A DNA stretch of 27,574 nucleotides from Actinomortierella ambigua (taxonomy: Eukaryota > Mortierellomycota > Mortierellomycetes > Mortierellales > Mortierellaceae), in NCBI GenBank assembly GCA_016098155.1, contig JAAAJB010000479.1:1-27574 (forward strand). Direction: 5' to 3'. Positions 1 to 10,212 of this stretch are shown here, one piece after another. A program made the position numbers and the translations under genes. Numbering within the stretch: the stretch's first letter is position 1; each line of letters opens with the position of its first letter. The notes under the pieces were generated by a model. That model saw nothing but the letters and a program-made list of their open reading frames with translations, was not told the DNA's origin and ran no database searches.

Positions 1-210
1 CAAAAGTGTGCTAATTATTTGACTTCTTTGTCTCAATTTCCTGAAAACAGCTGTAGTAGACTTGACTACCCCTGCTTTTCATTCCTCGACGAGAAGGCAA
101 TTTTTGAAGTGAATTGTGACCGTCTTTCATCCAGGTATGCATGTGCAACCAATGCATGCATCTGCAAGACATTCTTCCATCTAATCTAACCGCACCCTCA
201 CGACACACAA

Positions 211-1242
211 ATGGCTGAAGCTCAAAGACGCAAAAAGACTTCAAACAAGACAGCCGAGCAGGACGTTGGAGTCTCATCTTCGAATGCTCTGCACAAAGCA
301 GGCAAAGTCACCTCGTCCACCACAAATACCAAGAACGTGCCTGAAGAGGACTCTGAGTTTTCAGAAGTGGACGGCACCGAGTCAGAGTCTGAGAGCGACG
401 TTGACGGGATTCCAGGTGACGTATTTCATTCGTTGAGAGGGGCATAATGCCCAACAACAACAAAAAAAAACTGGATCTCCACTTTACAGGAATACGCGTC
501 TGTTAAAGACACTTACGCGACTTTTATTCGCGTCTAACCCTTCACTATTTGATTGCTACAAAAAATTATAGATCAAGAAAAGTGGAGGCTAATCACAGAG
601 TCTGGTATCATGGGACGCCTGCAGGAGCGCGAGAATCAGCACAAGCACGGTGATGACAATGACGACGACTCTAGCGAGGAGCTGGATGACAGCAACCGGG
701 ACTATCTCTTTGAAGGCATCTTCTTCTCCATCCCAACCACCTGTCTATTTGTCGTCATGGACATTCTCGTTCATCGTCAGTATGGTGAGACGTACAGCGG
801 TGCAAACATTTTCCGCAAGATTGTCAAAATCTTTCCAGGTAAAAAGAGAAGAAAAAAGAAAGAAACAAAAGCTTTGATCACTCCCTCTTATCCCCTTTTG
901 TAGGACGATTCGGGACATTTTCGTCCATCGCGACGAGCTTCCTCTCCCTTAACCACCACCACCTCTTTTTTCTTTTTAAAAGCTATTTTGCTCATGGTCT
1001 ACTTTAGCAACAAGACCAAACGATACCGCGCCGTTCAAGCCCTCATGTTTACCGTGTCGGTAGCATGCGGATGCTACTTCCTGCGCACGATGTATCGATC
1101 ACCGGCGTTGGGTATCATGCAACGTGCTCCAGGCATTGTGACCATTCTAGTGTACTGCATGGTGCAGATGGATCTTCTACCGGCAGCCCTTAGTATTATC
1201 CTGTGCGGACTATACTTTCAGTATGGTGATGTGAAGTATTGA
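211..1242 (+). CDS. DUF7719-like small multi-pass membrane protein
   Basis: Three exons, 211-415, 572-838 and 983-1242, give a 243-residue protein. The split codons join in frame (G|AT for Asp, then G|CT for Ala), and both introns are GT...AG (156 and 144 bases), the first with a CTAAC branch-like site near 534. The first 115 or so residues are polar and acidic. The rest holds about four hydrophobic segments: one around the YLFEGIFFSIP stretch, one after the second intron, and two in the C-terminal half, the last ending LCGLYFQYGDVKY. The order (acidic N-tail, conserved 'MDILVHRQYG' type motif, 'MQRAPG', 'DLLPA') resembles the fungal DUF7719 family as I remember it; no biochemical role is known to me. 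An AATAAA lies 45 bases past the stop. Gene reality is well supported by splicing; the family name is less certain. Confidence 0.8.
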
Positions 1243-1614
1243 GGCCTCCTCATCCTCCAAACAAACAAACAAAAAAAAGTAGATCAAATAAACAGAACCA
1301 GAGACCAAAAAAAAAAAAAAAAAAAAAACGAGAACAAGTGACATATGCAAAAGGGGGATAAATACATTTTAGAAATGAAAACGAAAATCATGCAAAGAAT
1401 AAGACGGGAACGTGCTATACTTTGGGTTGGCAGATAGAGGTCCATCCCTTGCGCCGTGTTCCAGAGCGTGCCCACCTAGATGAAGACCCATTGAAAAAGA
1501 AATGTGGCAAAAGCCCAGCAAGCACAGGTGGTACACAGTTAATCAAGGTATTTCAACAAAAAAGGCAAGCAAGCAAGCCATAGCACAAGACAAATTGGAC
1601 AACGAACGAACGAC
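1243..1614. other. Convergent intergenic region with poly(A) run
   Basis: This stretch separates the stop codons of two convergent genes. It contains CAAA-rich sequence, a 22-base A run (1307-1328) and no ORF with recognisable protein features. It presumably holds the 3' UTRs of both genes. Confidence 0.6.
1287..1292 (+). terminator. Candidate polyadenylation signal AATAAA
   Basis: AATAAA lies 45 bases after the stop codon of the DUF7719-like gene, followed by an A-rich stretch. The position is right for 3' end formation. In fungi this hexamer is loosely conserved, so the assignment is only plausible. Confidence 0.4.
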
Positions 1615-3414
1615 TTACAGCTCAATCATCTTGTCGCCGTTGGGGTTTGTTTCCGAGTAGACAGCCTGTGGCAGCAAGGTCTCGATGAGTTCATAGATGA
1701 ACTTTGGTTTCTCCTCCGAGAGCGCGTTCGGGTCTGTGGGTTTGACGAAATCAAAGACACAATCCGGCGAACGCTGATGGCGCAGTTCGACCTCTCCCTC
1801 CTTACGGAAGATGAGGCAGGTCAGCTTTGAAGAGTTGAAGATCTTGGAGGGGCCCCGAACAATCTCATTGTTGACATTGCACTTGATCCAACAAAAGTTT
1901 TCCACATAGCGACATTCCCATCGCTCGGCCAGCGCCACCATCTCTGGTAGAAACTCCTTCTCGACCCAGACCAGTAAAAACCCCTTGGGCAAAATCGACC
2001 CAACCTTCAATGTCGACAGTTGCTCCATCGTGATCTTGTTCGGACTGGGCTCCTCGCCTTCCCGGAGCAGAGGTGGGTCCATGTAAATCACTTGAAAGTC
2101 TGTGCCATATTGTGTCAAGTCCAGATCCAGGATGTTATTTGTTTCCTCGTATCTAATCGTTATACATGTTGTTGTAAGTTGTTTGTTTGTTAGGGTATAG
2201 CGTTCTCTGACATCACAATACACTTCTCGAGATACCTCGAAATAAAAAGAAAAGAAAGAAAGAAGGGGTCACAGCTTACCGACTTCCTGGGATTTGCTCC
2301 GGTGCGGGTCGGAATTGCAGGATGGGCTTGATCCAGGACCGCGGGATGGGAACGGGTGGTATACGGACATAGGTCGGTAGAGTTGGGTCCAGGTGAGTAA
2401 TCTTCTTTTTGACCGTGTAAAAGTTGCCGTTGCGATCCTGCAGTGTGACCTGCATGACCTTGTATCGCTGCAGGATCGTCTCACGATCCGTGCCCATGCC
2501 TCGCCGACGACCTTCAGGTTTGACCTTGGGCTCCCTTGGTGGCCGAGGCTCCGTTCGCCGGCCACGCTTGCGCTTTGTGATTCCCATTTCCTCGTCCCAA
2601 AAGCTGTCGTCCATGGCGACCAAGTAGTCGCTAGTAGGGGGGAGAGTGGAGGATGTTGAGACAAGAGTGGATTAGAGAGCTAGAGCGTGACAAAAGCAAA
2701 TGACAAGAGATGTGTGTGTGTGTGTTCGGCCCCAAGAAACAAAACAAACAAAAATACTTACTCTTCTTCCTCAAAGTCATGAAGATAGTCTTCATCAGCA
2801 ATGTTGGCTTGCCATTCCTCCTCCTCAAAGACATCCTCGGGGGTGTCGCGGAGCATGGAGCGGACGGTGAAGACTGAGGTGCGCCTAAAGACCTCCTGCA
2901 GCTGCTCGTCGGAAAAGGGTTGACTGTAGCCCTGGATGGAGGACTCTTCCGCAGCAAGCCTTTCTGCCAGGGCGGCATCCTCAGCCGCTGTGTCTGGCTC
3001 CGGTACCTGTGCTCCATTGTCATCTTCTACCTCTGTCACTGTTGCCTGATGTTGCTGCTTGGCCTTGAACTCTTCCTCGATCCGAGCCAACTCTTCAAAC
3101 TTTTTCATGATCGCCTCGACGGACTCGTTGTCCTCAACGTATCCCACATAGTGAGCATTGCTAGAGAGAGAGAGAAAAGGGAGATGGTAAGGGGGAGAAG
3201 AAGTGTGGAAGGAAGAGAAGAGAACGTGAGTCGCTTTTTTTCTTATATGTGTGTCATATAAGAGCGTACCTGGTTACACGGTAACCAGTCCCTGGCTGAA
3301 TGGCGAGTGTGAACCGGTGGGCATGAAGCAAGAGGAGGGTGTGGGTGAAAACACGTACTTGACGGCGAGACGAGGGCGAGCAGCTTTGCGAGAGCGTCGG
3401 GGACGAGACGACAT
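1615..3414 (-). CDS. MT-A70 family methyltransferase-like protein (MTA9/METTL14-like)
   Basis: Four exons on the minus strand, 3414-3359, 3160-2762, 2630-2280 and 2152-1615, give 447 residues. All three junctions keep frame (AA|C, GA|C, CG|A) with GT...AG introns of 198, 131 and 127 bases. The N-terminus is basic, followed by an acidic, coiled-coil-like region (about 28-150) and a KRKRGRR patch. The C-terminal third, from about residue 270, is an MT-A70 fold: hydrophobic strand, motif YMDPPLL (DPPL at 294-297, bases 2068-2079), then the GFLLVWVEKEFL, CWIKCNVNN and SKLTCLIFRK strands and a KPKFIYELIETLLP helix. Active MT-A70 enzymes (METTL3, ciliate MTA1) carry DPPW; METTL14 has EPPL, and ciliate MTA9 is described as lacking the catalytic motif. 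This protein therefore looks like the non-catalytic partner of an adenine methyltransferase complex. The long N-terminal extension and distinct C-terminus argue against an ordinary METTL14. Whether the substrate is DNA (6mA) or RNA cannot be read from the sequence. Confidence 0.8.
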
Positions 3415-3688
3415 GTAGGTGATGGGGAGGGAGGGGAATGAAGGGAAGGGGGTTTTTTGGAATGGAAGGTTGGTTCGCGATTCACCAAAACACAAGCACC
3501 GTTTGGCGCGACATGGACTGCTGTTTTTCAATGGCCCAACAGGCACAGCGTTCCAATTGGTCGACTATCACGATGCCCCAAAAAGGGCAACAAAGCCCAG
3601 CAGGAAACATGATATGAATGCATTTCCACTCTTTCTCTCTCATTTGTAAACCCTCTCTCCTCCTACATCCTTTTCATCGCCCATCATA
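3415..3688. promoter_or_regulatory. Divergent promoter region between MT-A70 and cytochrome b5 genes
   Basis: The 274 bases between two divergent start codons must hold both 5' UTRs and core promoters. I see no clear TATA box. There is a GC-richer central part and a pyrimidine-rich stretch just before the ATG at 3689. A shared bidirectional promoter is inferred from spacing only. Confidence 0.45.
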
Positions 3689-4904
3689 ATGTCGTTCCTC
3701 TGGAAGTACATATACCCCGATGCACCAGCAACACAGCCAGAGCCAGAGCCAGAGCCAGAGCTAAAACCAACGCCTACCTCTGCTCCTCCTCCTCCCGCTC
3801 TGGTCATCACCGATACTCTGTCTCCACCGTCCATGAAGCTTTCGCCCCCGACACTACAGGTGCCCAGCCTGAATGTCCAGGATGACAGCAGCGACGACAG
3901 CGACGACGACTCGGACGACAGCGACAGCGATGACAATAAGGACGACACCAACATCATCTCTGTCCAAGCAGCACCCGACAACAGCACGCCAGCACTCACT
4001 CTCTCGACCTCTGACGCTCCCGATGGTATGTTGTTTCGTTGATGGCATCTCCTTTCTTTGACGCGCAATGTACCCTTTTTTTTTTCTTGGTTCCCTTCCC
4101 CAGAACGCTGTTGAACGTCCATTTCATCTTTTTGTCTTTGATCTGCGCCTGGGGAGGCACTGCGCAGTGTCATTAAACTCTTTTTTTCCCCCTAGAGTCG
4201 TACATCACTGTCCCCTTTTTTATATATTGTCAGCAATGGAAATAATTACTAACACAACATCTCTCTCTCTCTCTCATGTTATATGCGTAGTCGAACGCCC
4301 TAGTTTCCCGGCCTTGAACGGCCCGCAGCGCCTGGCTGCATGCTCTACAGACCCAAAGTCCAGGAGGCGGTTGAAGTTTGCTCTCGCTCCTGGACACTCG
4401 CCTCTTGACTGGGCACGACTTACCACCTCCGGAAAAGATCTCCGAGTAGGTCATTTGTTGTTGTTGTAGATGTTTTATTACTTTGTTCATAGATACCATG
4501 GACAGAATGTGGTTGCGCTAAAAAAAAAAAAAGGTCTCGTATTGGGATTACTGACTTTTTAAAGTGGCTTCCTCTCTTTTTTTTGTCATGTAATAGGCAG
4601 GAGTGACCTCACTGGGCCGATATACCCTAAACGACTTGAAGCAGCACAGGACCCCCGAGGACGCTTGGACAGCATTGAACGGCATCGTCTACAACATTAC
4701 GCCATACCTGCCCTTCCACCCTGGCGGTGAGAAGGAGCTCTTGCGGTGCGCAGGACGGGATGGCACAAGGCTTTTTAGTATGTTTTTAATTTCTCTTACT
4801 CACACACACGCGCCTCTTCGACGTGGTTTTATCTCCGGTTGTATTATATTCTTGGTATTATTATTATTTCGAAACACGCCCTACAGTGCACTGACCAGGA
4901 CATG

Positions 4905-4949
<45 letters not shown>

Positions 4950-5048
4950 GATCTTACACACAAGTGGGTCAACTACGAATACATGCTACGCGAGTGTCAA
5001 GTTGGGTTTCTAGTCGGCGAGTCGGGCAGTTCCTCCCTCACAGCATAG
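3689..5048 (+). CDS. Cytochrome b5-like heme-binding domain protein
   Basis: Four exons, 3689-4025, 4291-4445, 4597-4777 and 4951-5048, give 256 residues; junctions join as G|TC, phase 0 and A|AT. The first 110 residues are disordered: a PEPEPEPE stretch, a Pro-rich part, then a long Asp/Ser acidic tract. The cytochrome b5 fold occupies about 168-248: LGRYTLNDLKQH, AWTALNGIVYNITPYLPFHPGG, then HKWVNYEYML. His205 in HPGG and His228 are the expected axial heme ligands, 23 residues apart. The PLDWARL...GKDL lead-in before the domain matches the arrangement in the b5 domain of NCB5OR (CYB5R4) and yeast Irc21-like proteins. There is no flavin reductase domain and no C-terminal membrane anchor, so it is a stand-alone soluble electron carrier that would need a separate reductase. 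Its specific partner is unknown. Confidence 0.85.
4909..4948. repeat. (CT)n microsatellite in the last intron of the cytochrome b5 gene
   Basis: Forty bases of uninterrupted CT dinucleotide run directly into the AG acceptor at 4949-4950. The repeat therefore serves as the pyrimidine tract of this intron. Length variation would be expected between strains. Confidence 0.9.
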
Positions 5049-5175
5049 CATAGCATCGCCTTTTTTTGCGTTAGATCATCTCGATGCCACCACTCCTGAA
5101 TAGAAACCCTTTCCTACAAAACAATGAAAATCATGATCTGGTAATTTCTTTGCAAAAAAAACCACACCTCTTCCT

Positions 5176-6543
5176 CTATTTCTTGACTAGACTCGCCTTC
5201 CAAGCATCAAGCAAATCAGGCAACTGAGCAAGACTCTCCAGATGAAAATCGACCGCCGGGACCTTGCGTGACCGGCCATCAGCATCCTTGAGCGGGACGA
5301 GCATGGGAGTCGCGCTACGCTTCTTATTGATCTGGACAGTAGTGACGCCGAGGGGTTTGGCCCAGGACAGCATCAGCTCCTTGTCGTCGACGACGATCGA
5401 GTGGGTGGGGTCGACGCCACAGTCCTCAAAGATGCGGGCGTAATAGGCCTCGCCGTTCTTCATCTGGTTGACTAGATCCGGTCCATACAGCTTTGTAAAC
5501 ACCGGTTCTCCTCCTTTTCCTCTTCCTCCTCTTCTTCCTCCCTCCCTTCCCTTGTCATCGTCATCGTCATCGCTGCTGGGCAGGGTCAGCAGATCAATCG
5601 CCTGGAAGGTAGCGTGCAAGTCGGACGAGACCTCGTTCGAGCAAGTATAGATGGCCAGCTGCTGGTCGATCCGCATCCGCAGGATGGCATCCCTGGCGCC
5701 CGGGTAGTCGGCCTGGACGAGGCCGACACAGAAATCGTTCAGGGCCTTGGCCAGAGCCACGCGGTCGTCGACCGAGGCTGGCAAGGTGACGTGTGTGATC
5801 GGCGCCATTTGGTCGTCCTCGGGCACCATGGACTGGCCTGTCTGGGCGAGCTCGGTGAGCTCGGCAAAGACTTTGTTGGCCATGGCGAGTGTCGGTGCTA
5901 GGATTGTATGTTGTCGCTCGCTGTTGCTGCCCCTCTTGGTAGAGGATGGTGCTGATTCTGGTGGTGCTGTGACTTTGGCTGTGGCTGTGGTTATATCTTT
6001 TCCTCCCTCTTCCCCTCCCTTTGTCTTCTTCTCCTGATGATCATGATGATGATGGTGATGCTGCTGGTGATGGTGGTGCACACCACCGGTCTTTTGCCAC
6101 TCTGCCAAACGGTCCTGAAGCAGGAGCTCATCGACAATGTCGGCCATGGTCTCGAGCCACAGCAGATTGTAGGCGCGATCGAAATCGGCAAAGGAATCGT
6201 GGCAGGCCACAAAGGCGTTCCACTGGGTGACCTCAAAGATCTTTGCACAGAACCGCCGGTTGGACTCGCCCCAATGTTTGGCCGGACCGCCAAAGAGTCG
6301 TGGCATCAGGTTGGACAGGTGGTGGATCCATTGTGGTCCGCGGCGTTCGTTGTCGTTGATCACGCCGCCCGAGTCGAGAAAGATGGTCGTCGGAAGGGGG
6401 CGACCGTCGGAAGACGAGGGGAATGGTCCATAGTCTTGTTGTGGCGAGGAGCTGTTGACAGCAACAACAGCAGCTGCTGCAGCGTTGGTGGGGCCATTGG
6501 ATGGATGGATCCTTTCGTCCTGATAGTTACCCTGACCATGCAT
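5176..6543 (-). CDS. HAD-like hydrolase domain protein
   Basis: A single uninterrupted frame of 455 residues starting at ATG 6543-6541. After a low-complexity N-tail (about 1-50), strand IFLDSGGVIND carries the HAD motif I, with Asp57 as the likely nucleophile. A cap-like helical region follows (WIHHLSNLMPRLFGG, then SFADFDRAYNLLW). Motif II is probably in LAIYTCSNE (Ser302). The motif III lysine is probably in the NQMKNGEAYYARIF helix, and motif IV is SIVVDDKEL (Asp386/387), followed by AKPLGVTTVQINKKRS. The second Asp of the usual DxD motif is replaced by Gly, giving DSGG. This makes phosphatase activity uncertain, although the acidic motif IV is intact. A His/Gln run (157-167), an Asp run (325-330) and a Gly/Arg stretch (332-345) are inserted in loops, so the protein is longer than a typical HAD. 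Substrate unknown. It converges on the cytochrome b5 gene with 127 bases between stop codons. Confidence 0.82.
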   Translation of the reverse strand: MHGQGNYQDERIHPSNGPTNAAAAAVVAVNSSSPQQDYGPFPSSSDGRPLPTTIFLDSGGVINDNERRGPQWIHHLSNLMPRLFGGPAKHWGESNRRFCAKIFEVTQWNAFVACHDSFADFDRAYNLLWLETMADIVDELLLQDRLAEWQKTGGVHHHHQQHHHHHHDHQEKKTKGGEEGGKDITTATAKVTAPPESAPSSTKRGSNSERQHTILAPTLAMANKVFAELTELAQTGQSMVPEDDQMAPITHVTLPASVDDRVALAKALNDFCVGLVQADYPGARDAILRMRIDQQLAIYTCSNEVSSDLHATFQAIDLLTLPSSDDDDDDKGREGGRRGGRGKGGEPVFTKLYGPDLVNQMKNGEAYYARIFEDCGVDPTHSIVVDDKELMLSWAKPLGVTTVQINKKRSATPMLVPLKDADGRSRKVPAVDFHLESLAQLPDLLDAWKASLVKK

Positions 6544-7445
6544 TCTGCTTGTTCTGTTTCTTGACCCGAGGAAGAAAATGTTGTGGGTATGTGTGAGTCA
6601 AGAGAGAGAGAGAGAAAAAAAAAGAAAGGGGAAAAAAATGTGGCGAGTCATGTTTGTTGCGTAGCAGATAGTCGATAACTTTAATGACGCTTTTCCTTCG
6701 ATGCACTCTCCACATAGCCCGTTTTATTCTCGGTCAAGGAGCATTGCCTACGAATACACGAATAGGCATAGAGACTACACGGAATAGCAAAAGAGACTGT
6801 CAGAGCGCCTCAATGCTCAAAACGATCTGGTATGTAGAACCGACCGACTCTTTTTCTGCGGGCTATATTTGGGTGCTTTAGAGAGTGCAGGATGCTATTT
6901 ATCATACATTGAAATGCAGAGAAGCTCCATTCCGGCCTAATCTCCGTTCCGTGTTGCTCAAGGATGGATCACCAGTGACTTCTCCTAATACTGCCCTGCT
7001 GTTGTATTCTTTGTCTGCGGCAGAGGCATCCTAGGATACTCATCTCTTTACATGCGGGTCGTGTTATTTTTTCTGAAGGCATTCCGTCGTCTTCGGTGTT
7101 TAAGGCCGGAACTTTTTTTTTTTTTTTTTGAGATGACAGCAATGTTTGAGCACAAATGGCAATATATCCAACTGCATGCCACGGTCGCATTGCTGACAGA
7201 GAAAAATAACAACAATAACAAACCAAAGCATGTGTGAACGTTCCATCTTTTTTTTTGTCAGGCTCATGGCCTATTTTTTTTCTTTCCTATTGTTTTACTA
7301 GTTTGTGATTGAGAAAAACACAAACACACACACCAAAAAAAATAAACTTAGACCATAACCACAAGCTCACAATGCTAATAGTTGACCTTCATCCCCCTTC
7401 GAAGGATGTACGACGTGTTGTTGTTGTTATTGTCATTGTGTGCGC
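6544..7445. other. Intergenic region between HAD and MMSDH genes
   Basis: About 900 bases separate the HAD start codon from the stop of the next minus-strand gene. They must hold the HAD promoter and 5' UTR and the dehydrogenase 3' UTR. I see poly(A)/poly(T) stretches (6615-6640, 7112-7128, 7245-7255), a short CA tract near 7320-7332 and a GTTGTTGTT run near 7418. The small ORFs here show no domain-like composition, and I see no RNA gene. Confidence 0.55.
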
Positions 7446-10185
7446 TTAACTCATCCACGAGGCATTCTCCTGACGGACCCACTTGGTGGTGACCTTCCTC
7501 CGGGCCGAGAAAAACTCGATGCCACCGTCACCCGTGATATCGCAGTGGTTGCCAAACCGCGACCGGTTCCATCCACCAAACGAGAACGGCTCCCTGGGCA
7601 CGGGGACGCCAATGTTGACGCCAACCATGCCGGCGCTGAACCGCTGCGTAAAATACTCGGCTGTCGCGCCAGATCCCGTGTAGATACACGCTGCATTGCC
7701 ATACGGATTGGCATTCTCAAACGCCAAGGCCTCGTCGGCCGACTCGACGGCCAAGATGGACAGGACGGGTCCAAAGATCTCATCGTGCAAGGCGGCATCG
7801 TGTTTGTTGGTATGCAAAATCACAGTGGGGCCGACCCAGAACCCCTCAGGTTGCTCCCGTGTCCATCCACGACCATCGACCAAGATCCTGGCGCCACCGG
7901 CCTCGGCTTCGTCAATGTACCTTTTAATCTTGTCCAACGAGACCTGGTCAATCACGGGACCGACTTGCCCGGCGTCGCTGCCGGGTCGCAGGGCCTCAGC
8001 CTTGGCGACGATCTTGTCCAGGAGCGCCTGTTGATGGCCAATGGTGAGGAGCACCGATGCTGCCATGCAGCGCTGGCCGCTGCAGCCGGCGAACGAGTTG
8101 ACAACGTCCTGGGAAGTCATCTCAAGGTTGCAATCCGGGGCAGCTACCATATGATTCTATTTTGGATTAGAGTTTATGTGTGTGTGTGTTTAGTGATGGA
8201 TGCGAATCCAAATACCATGGGAAGAGAGGGTCCCCCCCCCCGCAAATCTACCATCCATAACCACCACCCACCACCACCACCGTTATTTTAAGTCAATATC
8301 CCGCCGATCGATCGCTCTCTTTGTTTATGTTGCCCTAATTCTCCTTGAAAAAAAGCAACGGTGGGTCTGTGGTTGTGTAGACAACGCGGGGGTAGTCTAC
8401 ACTGTATCACCCGCAATTTAAACCAAATGCGACAAAACAACAAGCTGCACGGTTTAAGCATGCAATAAATTCAGCCAAACAACCAAAAAAAAAAAAATAA
8501 AACATGAGACGAGCAACCAAGCTCCTTCTCCCAAGGCACTCGATTGTTGAATCTCACTTGCATATACCCAGTCGCTTAAAAGGAGGATAATATTAAAAAA
8601 AGTTCCGACCGGAGAAAAAAAAATTAAAAAATGAGGGGAATCTTCAATTGGATTGACAACTAGAGTACATACCTTTGCTCCTCCAAGCGCAAGTACGCGC
8701 TTGCCTAGCTTATGGCAGCGCTGGGAGACCAGATCGGCGACATGGGAGGTGCCAACAAAGGTCACGGCCTTGACGTCGGGATGGTCAATCAATGCATTGA
8801 CAGCTGCGAGCAACGCATTTTGCATTGTTGGGAAAGAAATATACAAGATAGATTGAGCGTTGCACAAAAAAATGGAGGTCGTGTGTCAGGTCAGAAGGTT
8901 CCCATATTCCCATCAAAACCTCGGGCTTAGCGTATGCTAACAATAAGCAACAAACAACAACAACACAACAACAACAACAACATTAACTACGACCACTGCA
9001 CATGATGTCAGTTTGTGGTTACTAGTGTCATCTACTTTACCATCAGCTGTGCCATGGACCAGATTGACGACACCATCCGGTAGACCGGCTTCTTTGAGCA
9101 ATTCGACAATCTTGCACATCGTAAAAGGTACTTTCTCGCTTGGTTTGAGTACCATTGTATTGCCTAGAAAGAGGGGGAGGGGGAGAGAAGGGGCACAGGG
9201 TATGCGGCGAACAAGGCAGCAGGAGAAGAAAGAGGAGGAGGAAGAGGGGGCGGGGGAGGGGGGAACGGCCCAAAAATTGGATGCCAAATCGTCAATTTTC
9301 CTGTGTTCATCGGGAGATACGTACTACTACTGTACAAACACGAGAGTGCGTGCGGGGAAAAAGCAGCAACTCTTTTTCTTGTTGGTTGGTCTCAAATGTA
9401 CTCTTGGAGATGAAATACTTTACCCATTCCGATGGCAATTGGCAGAGTCCACATCGGCACCATCACTAGGACAAAAGTAAAGATAGATGAGATGTACAAA
9501 AAAAGTCAGTTTTTCTCTCCTATGTCTATGTTGCTTGATTTAGATGAACAAAAGTGGACGCGTTACACTTCCCCCCTTCCCCCGGCCCCCCCTAACTGTG
9601 GGAAAGAAAGTGAAGATGTCTTTTTTTTTTTTTTTTTTTTTGCTCACCAGGAAAGTTAAAAGGCACGACCGATGCTACCACGCCCAGCGCCTCGCGGCGA
9701 TCGCAGCAAGTGACGCCACGAGAGACCTCGAGAGATTTGCCCTGGGTCAACTGAGGCAGCGACATTGCATACTCGACCGTTTCCTGGCCCTTGAGCACAC
9801 TGGCCATGGCCTCGGTCTTGTTCTTGCCATGTTCGAGCACGACCATGTCCGCCAGCTGGTCTGCATATTTCGAGATCAACCCATGGAACCGGATCAGGAT
9901 CTGGGCCCGGTCCTTCACTGTCCGGCCCGACCACGCCGGGAACGCCGCTGTGGCGGCCGCGACTGCTTGTTGGACATCGGCGGCGGTCGAGATCGGCACC
10001 TGGCCGATGACTTTGCCGTTGTGTGGGCTGGTCACGGGCAGGTAGTCGTTCACCGTTGTTGTTGTTGTGGTGGTGGTGGTGCCATCACTGCCACTGCCAC
10101 TGCCACTGCCAGCACCCACGGCTACAGGGTCGACAAACTGGCCGTTGATCCAGTTGCGGAGTTTGGGCTGGTCTTTGGTGAACAT
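7446..10185 (-). CDS. Methylmalonate-semialdehyde dehydrogenase (CoA-acylating)
   Basis: Five exons on the minus strand, 10185-9648, 9465-9424, 9163-9041, 8803-8673 and 8156-7446, give 514 residues from the ATG at 10185, close to the family's usual 500. The junctions all keep frame (G|TG, G|GC, G|CT, phase 0). Landmarks in order are [32 protein letters not shown] (175-179), [40 protein letters not shown] with catalytic Cys308, and [11 protein letters not shown]. Where ordinary aldehyde dehydrogenases have the general-base Glu (ELGGK), this protein reads ALGGAK (273-278). The absence of that Glu is typical of CoA-dependent MMSDH. Established role: oxidative decarboxylation of methylmalonate or malonate semialdehyde to propionyl- or acetyl-CoA with NAD, in valine, beta-alanine and inositol catabolism, usually in mitochondria. 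Oddity: a Gly-Ser then poly-Thr insert at about 24-45. This start lacks a mitochondrial presequence; see the candidate upstream exon. Confidence 0.9.
9621..9641. repeat. 21-base T run (poly-A on the transcribed strand) beside an MMSDH splice donor
   Basis: On the sense strand the donor GTGAGC of MMSDH intron 1 (from 9647) is followed at once by 21 A residues. Homopolymer of this length is a likely site of sequencing length error but lies inside the intron. Confidence 0.85.
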
Positions 10186-10212
10186 TGTATCCTTCCTTTT
10201 TATATACTTTTT

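Noticed and set aside
7440..8291. Plus-strand 283-codon frame
   Set aside because: It lies antisense to the last MMSDH exon, which is clearly coding on the other strand with dehydrogenase motifs.
10194..10206. TATATAAAA on the minus strand just upstream of the MMSDH ATG
   Set aside because: It is only about 15-20 bases from the start codon, too close to act as a TATA box for that start. It is better read as part of an exon or leader.
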